In this document: piece after piece, positions 21,134 through 29,004 of the stretch
How the letters are laid out: each line of letters starts with the position of its first letter
Numbering within the stretch: position 1 is the stretch's first letter
Virus record (IMG/VR): IMGVR_UViG_3300012920_008883
Span: 1-30,228 of that record
Origin: a virus
DNA length: 30,228 nt
Strand: one strand, 5' to 3'
Translations under genes and position numbers: made by a program
Notes under the pieces: generated by a model
What the model was told of the DNA's origin: nothing
The model's input: the letters and a program-made list of their open reading frames with translations, nothing else
Database searches by the model: none

Positions 21134-22849
21134 ATGGGAGCATTATTAGAAAGTGGTATGGTTGGTAACATCGGGTTAAAACACCTAAGAGTTATCAAAG
21201 AAGATACCATCAAAAAATGGGATGACCTCGGGTTCTTAGAAGGACTTGAAGGACACCAAAAAGACAATATCGCCCAATTATATGAGAACCAAGCTTCACA
21301 CTTGATTAACGAAGCTGCAGTATCTGATTCATCAGGATCATTTGAAACTGTAGTATTCCCAATCATTAGAAGAGTATTCTCTAAATTGTTAGCGAACGAC
21401 ATTGTATCTGTACAAGCAATGAATTTACCAATCGGTAAACTGTTCTACTTTGTACCAAAAATTCAAGATAGAAACGTAAACGGTACAGTACAAAGTCATA
21501 ACGAACCATTTGGTATGCCAGGTAACACTGACGCATCTGACAAAGGTTATGGAGCAAACCAAAGAAACCTTTATGATAGATTCTACGAAGAAGGTGACGA
21601 GGCAAGTGAAGGATTATTCGACTACTCTAAAGGAGAATTCGATGTAATCACTTTAACTTCTCACGCATTTGTTACTTTCGCAGACGGTATTGCAACTGAA
21701 TCAGCAGTAGCATTAGCGGCGGATCAGGCTAACGTAATTATTGTTGCTAGTGGTTTCACTAAAGCAGGTCAAGGAAAAATCTCAGGTCCTAACGGTAACG
21801 AAATGGATTCTGAAGAATTCCTAGCTTCTTTAGAAGTTAAAAAAGGTAATGCATCATTACCATTTAACATTGTAACTCAAAAATACGGTAAAGGTATTGT
21901 TGAGTACGGTGGAAAAGGAACAGGTATTACAGGTAAATTCCCTGACATCTGTGACGAAGAAGGAAAAATCTTCATAAACGTAGACTTACAGACTTATTCT
22001 GCGACTGCAGGTTTTGCAGACAGTGGACAAGGTGATGCACCAGGTGACTTTACTCTTGAGTACAGACAGTATTCTTCTCTTGAATTCGAAGATGCTATCG
22101 GTGAGGTATCTTTTGATTTAGAATCAGTAACAGTTTCTGTAACTGAAAGAAAATTAAGAGCTAGCTGGTCTCCTGAACTTGCACAAGACGTGTCTGCTTT
22201 CCACAACATCGACGCTGAGGCTGAGTTAACAGCATTGTTATCTGAGCAAATCGCGGCTGAGGTTGATAGAGAGATCTTAAGAGACTTAAGAAAAGGTGCA
22301 GCTTGGAACTTAAAGTGGGACTACAATGAGTGGAAATATGGTGGAGCGAACAACGCTACATTACAAGGTTACACTCAAAAGGATTGGAACCAAACGTTAA
22401 TTACTAAAATTAACCAATTATCGGCTCAAATCCATAAAACTACACTTAGAGGTGGTGCTAACTGGATCGTTGTTTCTTCAGAAGTTTCTGCAGTATTCGA
22501 TGACTTAGAGTACTTCCACGTATCTAACGCAGGTGCAGAACAAGATCAGTACAATATGGGTATTGAGAAAGTTGGTACTTTAGCAGGAAGATATCAAGTG
22601 TATAGAGATCCTTACTTCCCAGCAGGGAAAGTATTAGTAGGACACAAAGGTAAGTCGTTATTGGACGCAGGGTACATTTACGCACCGTACGTACCGTTAC
22701 AACTTACTCCTACAATGTATAACCCATTCAACTTTACACCAATCAAAGGTATCATGACCAGATACGCTAAGAAAATGGTCAACAACAGATACTTTGGTGT
22801 AATCAATGTACAAGGTTTACAAACTTTCAACTTGGATACTTTAAGATAA
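21134..22849 (+). CDS. Major capsid protein (gp23-like)
   Basis: This 571-residue protein aligns with T4 gp23 landmarks: VVFPIIRRVFSKLLANDIVS followed by VQAMNLPIGKLFYFVPKI (about 72-109), a central insertion-type region, AEAELTALLSEQIAAEVDRE (about 360-379) and the C-terminal GRYQVYRDPYFPAGKVLVGH. The N-terminus would be removed by the gp21-like protease, most likely at HLINE/AAVSD after residue 60, which matches the T4 rule and position (65 in T4). It forms the capsid hexamers. It is followed by a strong terminator. Codon use is more GC-rich and regular than in its neighbours, as expected for a highly expressed gene. Confidence 0.96.
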   Translation: MGALLESGMVGNIGLKHLRVIKEDTIKKWDDLGFLEGLEGHQKDNIAQLYENQASHLINEAAVSDSSGSFETVVFPIIRRVFSKLLANDIVSVQAMNLPIGKLFYFVPKIQDRNVNGTVQSHNEPFGMPGNTDASDKGYGANQRNLYDRFYEEGDEASEGLFDYSKGEFDVITLTSHAFVTFADGIATESAVALAADQANVIIVASGFTKAGQGKISGPNGNEMDSEEFLASLEVKKGNASLPFNIVTQKYGKGIVEYGGKGTGITGKFPDICDEEGKIFINVDLQTYSATAGFADSGQGDAPGDFTLEYRQYSSLEFEDAIGEVSFDLESVTVSVTERKLRASWSPELAQDVSAFHNIDAEAELTALLSEQIAAEVDREILRDLRKGAAWNLKWDYNEWKYGGANNATLQGYTQKDWNQTLITKINQLSAQIHKTTLRGGANWIVVSSEVSAVFDDLEYFHVSNAGAEQDQYNMGIEKVGTLAGRYQVYRDPYFPAGKVLVGHKGKSLLDAGYIYAPYVPLQLTPTMYNPFNFTPIKGIMTRYAKKMVNNRYFGVINVQGLQTFNLDTLR

Positions 22850-22878
22850 TATTTCTTAAAATTATTCAAAATACTAAG

Positions 22879-22904
22879 AAAGGGGACATTGTCCCCTTTT
22901 TTTT
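22879..22904 (+). terminator. Intrinsic terminator after the major capsid gene
   Basis: AAAGGGGAC / GTCCCCTTT stem with ATT loop followed by a T run, 30 bases past the stop. Confidence 0.93.
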
Positions 22905-22932
22905 ATGCCCTATTTTTCGTATACTATATCAT

Positions 22933-23373
22933 ATGTTGTGGAAAGAATATTTTATTAGTATTGCAGAACAAGTAAAGGAGAAGTCTAAAGACATTAAAAC
23001 ACAAATTGGTTGTGTTATCGTCGGTGAAGACAAAGAAATCCTTACAACGGGTTATAATTCATTTCCAAGAGGTCTAAATGATCACAAAATTTCAAGACAA
23101 GAAAGACCCGAGAAATATTATTGGTTTGAACATGCGGAAAGAAACGCAATATATAATGCGGCGAGAATTGGTGTATCCCTGAAGAAATCGACTGCATATC
23201 TTACTTCGGGGTTACCATGTATGGATTGTGCACGTGCTTTAGTACAATCAGGAGTAATAAAAATAGTTTGTAAAGAACACTGTACTACTAAGAATTTAAG
23301 TAAGTGGAGAGAGAACCAAGAACGTTCTATTACTTTACTTCGTGAGTGTGGGGTAGAAGTCGAGTTTTATTAA
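22933..23373 (+). CDS. Deoxycytidylate (dCMP) deaminase
   Basis: This 146-residue protein has the zinc deaminase motifs HAERNAIYNAA (H67, E69) and GLPCMDCARALVQSG (C96, C99). QIGCVIVGEDKEILTTGYNS and a short PRG loop are typical of dCMP deaminases, including T4 Cd. It would turn dCMP into dUMP, feeding thymidylate synthesis for an AT-rich genome. It is a lone plus-strand gene after the capsid terminator. Its 3' end overlaps the 3' end of the convergent gene at 23330 by 44 bases. Confidence 0.92.
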   Translation: MLWKEYFISIAEQVKEKSKDIKTQIGCVIVGEDKEILTTGYNSFPRGLNDHKISRQERPEKYYWFEHAERNAIYNAARIGVSLKKSTAYLTSGLPCMDCARALVQSGVIKIVCKEHCTTKNLSKWRENQERSITLLRECGVEVEFY

Positions 23374-23641
23374 TTTTTTTTACCTTAACCTTTAAATCAC
23401 CCGTACCCTTAAGTATTCTATGATATTGACCCTCAGGTATTATAATTGTAAGATCTTTTGTGATTTGTATAGGTAATTCATTATCCATTTGGAATTTCCA
23501 ATCAGTATCATGTAAAAAAGTAACTTCTCTATCTTCGTTGTCGAAGTGCCACTTTAATTCTGATTCATTTAAATTTTCAGAAAATATTCTTGTACTGTAA
23601 TTGTCTGATAATACTTCTCTAAATGGTAATGATTTTTTCAC
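23330..23641 (-). CDS. Small conserved cupin-like phage protein
   Basis: This 103-residue protein has ESELKWHFDNEDREVTFLHD, DWKFQMDNELPIQITKDLTI and IIPEGQYHRILKGTGDL, a beta-rich layout similar to small cupin-like proteins common in T4-like marine phages. WH and YH could be metal or ligand contacts. The start follows directly on the previous gene (4-base ATGA overlap with 23638). Its C-terminal end overlaps the convergent dCMP deaminase gene by 44 bases. Function is unknown. Confidence 0.65.
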   Translation of the reverse strand: MKKSLPFREVLSDNYSTRIFSENLNESELKWHFDNEDREVTFLHDTDWKFQMDNELPIQITKDLTIIIPEGQYHRILKGTGDLKVKVKKINKTRLLPHTHEVK

Positions 23642-23865
23642 AGTTTTTGATTTTTAGATTTGAATCTTGTTGATTCTGAAAGTTTACGGTGTTTTGTTTT
23701 TCTACCTTTAACCCTTTCCCTCCATAATTTAAACGAAGATGATTTTAGGTTGGATCTCATTATTTCTCTGACATCATTCTCTTTCAAACCAAATTGATAC
23801 TCTATTGCATCAAATGGTGTTCTATCTTCCCATGCCATTTCGATAATTCTATCAACGTTTTCCAT
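23638..23865 (-). CDS. DUF2805 / TIGR03643 family protein
   Basis: This 75-residue protein matches the family closely: MENVDRIIEMAWEDRTPFDA, IEYQFGLKENDVREIMRSNL, then SSSFKLWRERVKGRKTKHRK. It looks like a helix-turn-helix with a basic tail, so nucleic-acid binding is plausible, but no biochemical role is established. The family is common in Bacteroidota and Cyanobacteria and in their phages. It overlaps the upstream gene by 14 bases and the downstream gene by 4. Confidence 0.85.
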   Translation of the reverse strand: MENVDRIIEMAWEDRTPFDAIEYQFGLKENDVREIMRSNLKSSSFKLWRERVKGRKTKHRKLSESTRFKSKNQKL

Positions 23866-24328
23866 GTGGGATTTTTTTTGAATTATGATCTTTTAAAATA
23901 TTCACTATTTTATTATACGACTCTCTGTCATAGATGTAAAATTCCCTTAAGGAGTTATTAGTTAATAAAAGTGGTCCCTTACCATCTTCGTAACTATCAA
24001 AATCTTTAGATATTTCACCTTCTTGGTATCTAACCGAACAATATACCTCATAACTTAGAGGGACTAATTCATCATAGTCTTGATCATAATATTCTGAGTA
24101 ATATTCACCGTAATAGTAATCATCTTCTATTTCATCATCGATACATAGATATAATTCAGAGGTTCCCTTTAATTGAAGGACCGTCCAACCATATTCTTTG
24201 TCACGACCAATAAAATCAAATAGATTTTCAACATCATCTAAACCTGAGTCCCTAAAACCTTCTCTTTCGGGGTCGGGGTAATCGGGCGGCGATAAATAGT
24301 CATACTCAATGAGATCAAGTAATTTCAT
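23852..24328 (-). CDS. Unknown acidic Tyr-rich protein
   Basis: This 158-residue protein has an N-terminus MKLLDLIEYDYLSPPDYPDP, a central acidic Tyr-rich stretch (DDYYYGEYYSEYYDQDYDEL, about 75-94) and an end with FYIYDRESYNKIVNILKDHN. No recognised domain. It starts 1 base from the stop of the upstream Lys/Cys-rich protein and overlaps the next gene by 14 bases, so it is in the same operon. Confidence 0.6.
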   Translation of the reverse strand: MKLLDLIEYDYLSPPDYPDPEREGFRDSGLDDVENLFDFIGRDKEYGWTVLQLKGTSELYLCIDDEIEDDYYYGEYYSEYYDQDYDELVPLSYEVYCSVRYQEGEISKDFDSYEDGKGPLLLTNNSLREFYIYDRESYNKIVNILKDHNSKKIPHGKR

Positions 24329-24329
24329 A

Positions 24330-25421
24330 CTACCAAGGATTAGAAGATTTTATACCTAATGCTTTACGGTATCTTGCAATATTACAACTCCAATATCCTG
24401 CTTTGGTACGATCTTTCTTTTCACTACACTTATGTCGTGCTCTAAATGATCTTGCGGCAGCGGCGTTGTTATTTCTTACTTTTAAGTTTGGATCACCAAA
24501 AGTCACTTTTTTAATTGTTCCCTTAGGTGTTTTTACATATACTGCGAATTTCTTTGGACCGCCAGATGTTCTAAATGGTTTATTTAACTTAACATTTCTA
24601 CCTCTATGTTTGGCCTCAAGTAAGTGTTCATCTTGATTTTCTATAAAAGGAATATCTAAATATACCTCCTCACCTTCATACATTCCTGTTTTTCCAATAT
24701 CAGTTTTAATTAGGTCTAAATCAATTCCTGAGACTTCTAAGACATTATCTTCCACTAACTGACGTACTTCATTGTAAATGTTAAAGAACTCGTTAGAATA
24801 GATCCTATACACGTTCTCAACGATTGGTAGGTTATTGTCCATATGATATTGTAACCCCTCACTTAATATCTTTGATTCGTTAACCAAATTAAGTTTAGGT
24901 TTTTGTATGTTCAATTTTTGTTGTTCTAAATTGTTAAAAACTAATGAGATAATTCTTCTCTCATCAATACTTGTGTATGTTGGTGTGTTTCCTTTTCCTA
25001 CTTTGTTACTTTTCCTTTCCGCACGTCTTTTTTGTCTCGTCATTTTTTTCTTTTGTTTCTTACTGTAAGAACCTGAAGTTTTAGGTGTTTTCTTACTGAC
25101 TTTTTTTGACGGTCTACATTTAGGGTAACCTTTTCTTTTTTTATCACCGTCCGCGTCTTTACGACCACATGGTGGATGTTTACCATCAATTTTTCTTGAA
25201 ACGTCAACCCATTTTTCCTTAAACCATCTTCCAAGGTCTTCTTTCAGAACCTCCCCACTTTCAAGACACTCGTTAATGTATTGTTGGTCTTCTTTACTTA
25301 CTCGTATTTTTTGAATGTAAAGATCTGTATTGTCTTTCCCACATTTGTGGCATACGTATGGATCATCACCACCTTTGGATAAATCCCAATTCCAATCACA
25401 ACCTTTACACTGTACTTTCAT
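24330..25421 (-). CDS. Zinc-ribbon, Lys/Cys-rich multidomain phage protein
   Basis: This 363-residue protein has several parts. A short zinc ribbon (C5/C8 and C24/C27, VQCKGCDW and YVCHKCGKDN) is followed by a basic module, RWFKEKWVDVSRKIDGKHPP with CGRKDADGDKKRKGYPKC, which resembles DUF5872-type domains. After a Lys/Arg-rich linker (KKQKKKMTRQKRRAERKSNK) and a middle region comes a C-terminal module with RNVKLNKPFRTSGGPKKFAV, VTFGDPNLKVR and RARHKCSEKKDRTKAGYWSC. These modules recur in marine T4-like phages. DNA or RNA binding is plausible from the basic Cys-rich character; no enzyme function can be assigned. It shares base 25421 with the upstream gene (coupled TAATG). Confidence 0.75.
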   Translation of the reverse strand: MKVQCKGCDWNWDLSKGGDDPYVCHKCGKDNTDLYIQKIRVSKEDQQYINECLESGEVLKEDLGRWFKEKWVDVSRKIDGKHPPCGRKDADGDKKRKGYPKCRPSKKVSKKTPKTSGSYSKKQKKKMTRQKRRAERKSNKVGKGNTPTYTSIDERRIISLVFNNLEQQKLNIQKPKLNLVNESKILSEGLQYHMDNNLPIVENVYRIYSNEFFNIYNEVRQLVEDNVLEVSGIDLDLIKTDIGKTGMYEGEEVYLDIPFIENQDEHLLEAKHRGRNVKLNKPFRTSGGPKKFAVYVKTPKGTIKKVTFGDPNLKVRNNNAAAARSFRARHKCSEKKDRTKAGYWSCNIARYRKALGIKSSNPW

Positions 25422-25897
25422 TACTTCTTTTTCTTTCTACAATAAGAACCCGAACAACGTTTCTTACCGTCTAATCCTTTAATTTTTCCTTTACACACTT
25501 GTACTGCGTAACCATTAGCGTATGCACTTGGGTAAACATCAAATTTAGATTTTGCTGCGGATATACCTCTTGAACACAAAGTATTCTTCTTCTTTTTCTT
25601 TTTCTTCTTACCCTCGTGTATCTCATCATGAACATCATCTTCAGTCTTGTTCATAAGAAAATCTAATACTTGATCCATATTTTCTTTAGCAACACTAACG
25701 TGGTCATCAGCCCAATCGTGACCATTTATTAGAATATGATCAATAACTCTTTTATCTAAATTTAATAATATCTCACATTGTCTGTGAATTTGTTTTAGAT
25801 TACTAAAGAACATATAATTAGGTGTTGATCCACCTTCAGTAGTAATTCCTTCCTTTAATTGTTTTAAATGATTCTTAATTATTTTGTCTAAGTCCAT
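25421..25897 (-). CDS. Lys-rich protein with C-terminal DUF5872-like module
   Basis: I start this 158-residue protein at MDLDKIIKNHLKQLKEGITT (ATG 25897). The open frame reaches 25966, but that would overlap the upstream gene, and a GTATTTATT motif lies 4 bases before 25897. The N-terminal half is helical with a His-rich part (INGHDWADDHVSV). A nine-Lys run (about 105-113) leads to TLCSRGISAAKSKFDVYPSA, YANGYAVQVCKGKIKGLDGK and a Cys/Lys end. The C-terminal module is common in large phages and resembles modules in the next gene. LKE at 14-16 fits the gp21 cleavage rule. Function unknown. Confidence 0.72.
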   Translation of the reverse strand: MDLDKIIKNHLKQLKEGITTEGGSTPNYMFFSNLKQIHRQCEILLNLDKRVIDHILINGHDWADDHVSVAKENMDQVLDFLMNKTEDDVHDEIHEGKKKKKKKKNTLCSRGISAAKSKFDVYPSAYANGYAVQVCKGKIKGLDGKKRCSGSYCRKKKK

Positions 25898-25900
25898 AAT

Positions 25901-25909
25901 AATAAATAC
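25901..25909 (-). promoter_or_regulatory. Promoter-like motif GTATTTATT (minus strand)
   Basis: It ends 3 bases before the chosen ATG at 25897 and lies between two co-directional minus genes. If a promoter, it would drive 25897 to 23330 with little or no leader. Confidence 0.4.
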
Positions 25910-25910
25910 T

Positions 25911-27284
25911 TTATTTTTCTGATACAATCTCGAAAGTGATTTCATCTTTATATGAAATCTCTTCATTGTGTTTTATACCTCTTATTTCGATAAAATATTC
26001 TCTTGGAATAAGAATAGATGTGTCAATTACAAAACTGTTTTCATTGGTTACATCTAAATATGTCCAATCGAATACATTTACGTGGGTAGAACCTTCTTTT
26101 ATGTATATTCTATAGAATACTTCATCAAAAAGAACGTCGTTCGATTCTGATATTGTTCTAAATCTCGCAGTAATCTTTCTAACTTCACCTGATTTAATCT
26201 TTTCATTCTGTTGAATTCCTGAATACTGTACTATGTACTTTTTAAGTTCTGTTAGATTTTCACCAAGACTAAATTTAGATGAGTATGGTTTTGGTATGAA
26301 TTTTTGTGTAATGTCAGGGAATGTGTTTCCTTCAACAGTAATACCTTTCCATACATCATAGAAAAATCTTTTCCCATCACAAACTAATCCATTAATACCA
26401 AAAGTTACTCTATAAACACCTTTTCTTACTTTATCAACTGTCAAGTTTGTCAGACCGTTGATTGGTGTCTGTGTTGAATCAAGAATATCTACAGACGGAA
26501 TGTTATCTAAGTCAAAGAAATTAGTTTCTTTATTTACATAAAGAAATAAGTTTTGATTTGTTTTTTCAATGAAATTTTGTCTGTCGTCTAATATTCTATC
26601 TTCAAAAGTCGTTTGTACAAAAGGTTCAAAGAATGTCTGTGTATATTTTGTAAAGAACGCCACAGATTGATCTACTTCTTGTTCTATTGTTTCATATAAA
26701 GGATCAAACGCGATACCTAAACCGTAATTTACGGTATTACCCGTGAGTACATCATTAACATATGAAGTGATATCCATCTCAAGATTTTCGTTTCCATTAT
26801 CGAATTGTTGTGAGGATAATATGGTTGGGTTATTTGTATACACACCATCATAAGACCAAGAATCTAACGTAGTTCTATTGAACCAGTTTGAAGGTCTTAC
26901 ATCAAACGTATCATTTCCTGTTGTAAAGTCGAACCCCGAATCTTCATAATCAAATCCGACACCCTCATCCCAATATTCTGTTATTTGAAATAAGATTAAT
27001 TTAAACGATGATGTTCTTTCTCTACCCGTACCTCTTTTAGCACCAAGAAAAGTTTCATCACCGAATATGGTATTTGTCATGTGGAGTACATGTTTAGTAT
27101 TACTATCTAAAACGTACGTACCATCAGTGACCTTTGATTTTAGATCATCAAAGTTTACAGTAAATAAGAATTTAGAGAATCCCGACCCGTAGAAAATTTC
27201 TGTAGATGGGTTCTTTGCGGTGTTAACCTTTTTATTCTTAATTATTGTATTATTTTTATCAAAATATGAACGAAAGTATGACAT
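25911..27284 (-). CDS. Virion structural protein with DNRLRE-like jelly-roll domain
   Basis: This 457-residue protein is beta-rich. Residues about 35-225 follow a DNRLRE-type layout: STEIFYGSGFSKFLFTVNFD, LILFQITEYWDEGVGFDYED, WFNRTTLDSWSYDG and ENLEMDITSYVNDVLTGNTV followed by NYGLGIAFDP. That fold occurs in cell-surface and phage structural proteins. The second half looks like repeated beta-sandwiches (KGVYRVTFGINGLVCDGKRF, VRKITARFRTISES). A tail or baseplate surface protein is likely from the neighbouring baseplate genes. A TATTTATA motif lies about 18 bases before the start. Confidence 0.75.
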   Translation of the reverse strand: MSYFRSYFDKNNTIIKNKKVNTAKNPSTEIFYGSGFSKFLFTVNFDDLKSKVTDGTYVLDSNTKHVLHMTNTIFGDETFLGAKRGTGRERTSSFKLILFQITEYWDEGVGFDYEDSGFDFTTGNDTFDVRPSNWFNRTTLDSWSYDGVYTNNPTILSSQQFDNGNENLEMDITSYVNDVLTGNTVNYGLGIAFDPLYETIEQEVDQSVAFFTKYTQTFFEPFVQTTFEDRILDDRQNFIEKTNQNLFLYVNKETNFFDLDNIPSVDILDSTQTPINGLTNLTVDKVRKGVYRVTFGINGLVCDGKRFFYDVWKGITVEGNTFPDITQKFIPKPYSSKFSLGENLTELKKYIVQYSGIQQNEKIKSGEVRKITARFRTISESNDVLFDEVFYRIYIKEGSTHVNVFDWTYLDVTNENSFVIDTSILIPREYFIEIRGIKHNEEISYKDEITFEIVSEK

Positions 27285-27302
27285 CTTTAAAAACTCTTTC
27301 TA

Positions 27303-27310
27303 TATAAATA
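27303..27310 (-). promoter_or_regulatory. Promoter-like motif TATTTATA (minus strand)
   Basis: An exact copy on the coding strand, 18 bases before the ATG at 27284, in a 30-base gap between co-directional minus genes. Confidence 0.5.
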
Positions 27311-27314
27311 TCTA

Positions 27315-28805
27315 TTAGTTTATTCTAATCGATTTATTTAGTATATCATTTTCAAGAGTTTGGTAAAGATTCATTAATTTATCCCAATCAGGATAACCAT
27401 TTTTGACCATAGGTTTGGTCGGATTATGAGCGTGACCCGCTACTACTCTAACTAACTGATCTATAAATGCGAGTAAAGTCTCACCCCTAACTGTAGCATA
27501 AGTATTGGGTTCAATTTTAGTTAGTAAATCTTCTTGAGTAAACTCATACTTGTTTAATTTATCGAATGGTACCGACTTTGTACCAACTTCATTAGTGTCT
27601 GTCGATATAAAATATATCTTATCTGACGATAATGTACCAAAAGATTGTTCTTGTCTGTTAGATATGGTCTTTAGACGTTTTACCTTCCTTTTTTTCTCTT
27701 TTTCTTTGGGTATTGGTTCATTTAAATCAAAAATTAGTCCCGCACCATTGAAAACTTCTGCAGTACAACCATCAGGTTTGATATTACTTAAGAAAGTTTC
27801 ATCGTTAAGTCCTTGGTATGGTCTAAAAAAGAAAGGATGTAATTTCTTGTCAGGTAATCTACCGTCAAACGAACTCAAAGATTCATTACTTAATCTACAA
27901 ATCGTATTTCTTATAGTAACATACGCTTCCTCATATGAACTTACACTTTGTGTAAAGGTTGGTGTTGATGTAGTATCATCAATGTTAACTAATTTTGTCG
28001 CTGTCGAATATGAAGATATTGGTCTTGCGGTTTTTGAATTAAAAACACTCGTAAGAAATACATCACCATAAACGTCTTTTACTTCGTAAACATACCAATA
28101 TATTGACGATGGACTACTCACACTATCAACCATATATTCGACAACGTACTGTAATTTTTTAATTGGTAGTTCTTTAGTTACTTCCTCTACTTCTTCAAAC
28201 ATTTGTTTGACACCGAATTTTTTCAATGATAATAGAGAGATTTTATCAGACATGATAGGGAAGTTGACTATATCAACTTTTTCCTTATCACTTGCCGCAT
28301 CTTTACTAAGTAATTTACCACCCCTTAAGTTAATCCCATCTTGAGTGAATAATATGTCTGAACCATATTTACCATAAATTGCATAGTCCTCTTTTTTTGC
28401 AATACTTCCTTCAGACTTTTCTTTGACATACACACCGTCTTTGGTGAATATATCTTTCATTTTTTTTACTACATTACCATATGAGGTATTTTCTACTTGT
28501 CTCGTCCCTATTTGAGAATTAAAATCATGTGTTGTTGTAAATGGACCCGAAATGTATTCTCTATTTATTAGTGGATTATCAGGATCATATGTAAGTAATT
28601 TTACTGTTTGTCCTAATTCAGGTACAAAATTTAAGTTAGTTGGTAGAAAGGGATTCGCAACAAAAGGATCTTTTTCACTCCACAAATCATAGTCAATTGC
28701 GCGTTCAACATCACCTGTCATCATCCCTTTAGGTTTGATACGTACTCTACCTATACCTTTTGGATCACCATTATCAGTGACTATCGCTAAAGAGATTATT
28801 GACAT
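27315..28805 (-). CDS. Baseplate hub/spike OB-fold protein (gp5/VgrG-like N-terminus)
   Basis: This 496-residue protein starts with the OB-fold seen in T4 gp5, VgrG and related phage spike proteins: SIISLAIVTDNGDPKGIGRV and RIKPKG (1-27), WSEKDPFVANPFLPTNLNFV and PELGQTVKLLTYDPDNPLIN (about 42-81). The rest is not similar to the T4 gp5 lysozyme domain, and no catalytic Glu motif is seen. A later segment has GETLLAFIDQLVRVVAGHAH with NPTKPMVKNG, as in other baseplate proteins. It would sit in the central baseplate and help puncture the host envelope. Start and stop overlap by one base with the upstream gene at 28805. Confidence 0.82.
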   Translation of the reverse strand: MSIISLAIVTDNGDPKGIGRVRIKPKGMMTGDVERAIDYDLWSEKDPFVANPFLPTNLNFVPELGQTVKLLTYDPDNPLINREYISGPFTTTHDFNSQIGTRQVENTSYGNVVKKMKDIFTKDGVYVKEKSEGSIAKKEDYAIYGKYGSDILFTQDGINLRGGKLLSKDAASDKEKVDIVNFPIMSDKISLLSLKKFGVKQMFEEVEEVTKELPIKKLQYVVEYMVDSVSSPSSIYWYVYEVKDVYGDVFLTSVFNSKTARPISSYSTATKLVNIDDTTSTPTFTQSVSSYEEAYVTIRNTICRLSNESLSSFDGRLPDKKLHPFFFRPYQGLNDETFLSNIKPDGCTAEVFNGAGLIFDLNEPIPKEKEKKRKVKRLKTISNRQEQSFGTLSSDKIYFISTDTNEVGTKSVPFDKLNKYEFTQEDLLTKIEPNTYATVRGETLLAFIDQLVRVVAGHAHNPTKPMVKNGYPDWDKLMNLYQTLENDILNKSIRIN

Positions 28806-29002
28806 TATTTATATCTTTTTGAAAGTTCTTCGTTTATTAAATTATAGGACGATTCTATTTTGTCCAAATATCTTGTAAGTGTTACTATTTGATCTTTTGT
28901 TTTTTCAAACTCCACATATAAGAATTTTTCACATTCACCTAAATCCTTATTGGATTTGTCTTGGGGGTTTTCTACAACATCTTGAATTTTTTTTACATCC
29001 AT
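28805..29002 (-). CDS. Small coiled-coil protein
   Basis: This 65-residue acidic/helical protein (MDVKKIQDVVENPQDKSNKD, then LGECEKFLYVEFEKTKDQIV, TLTRYLDKIESSYNLINEEL) has heptad-like spacing of Leu/Val/Ile. It lies between two baseplate-type genes with a 2-base gap upstream and a 1-base overlap downstream, so it is translated with them. Possibly a small baseplate or chaperone component. No family was recognised. Confidence 0.65.
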   Translation of the reverse strand: MDVKKIQDVVENPQDKSNKDLGECEKFLYVEFEKTKDQIVTLTRYLDKIESSYNLINEELSKRYK

Positions 29003-29004
29003 AA

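Noticed and set aside
25898-25966. Upstream start at 25966 for the Lys-rich gene
   Set aside because: It would overlap the upstream structural gene by 56 bases and span the promoter-like motif. ATG 25897 fits better.
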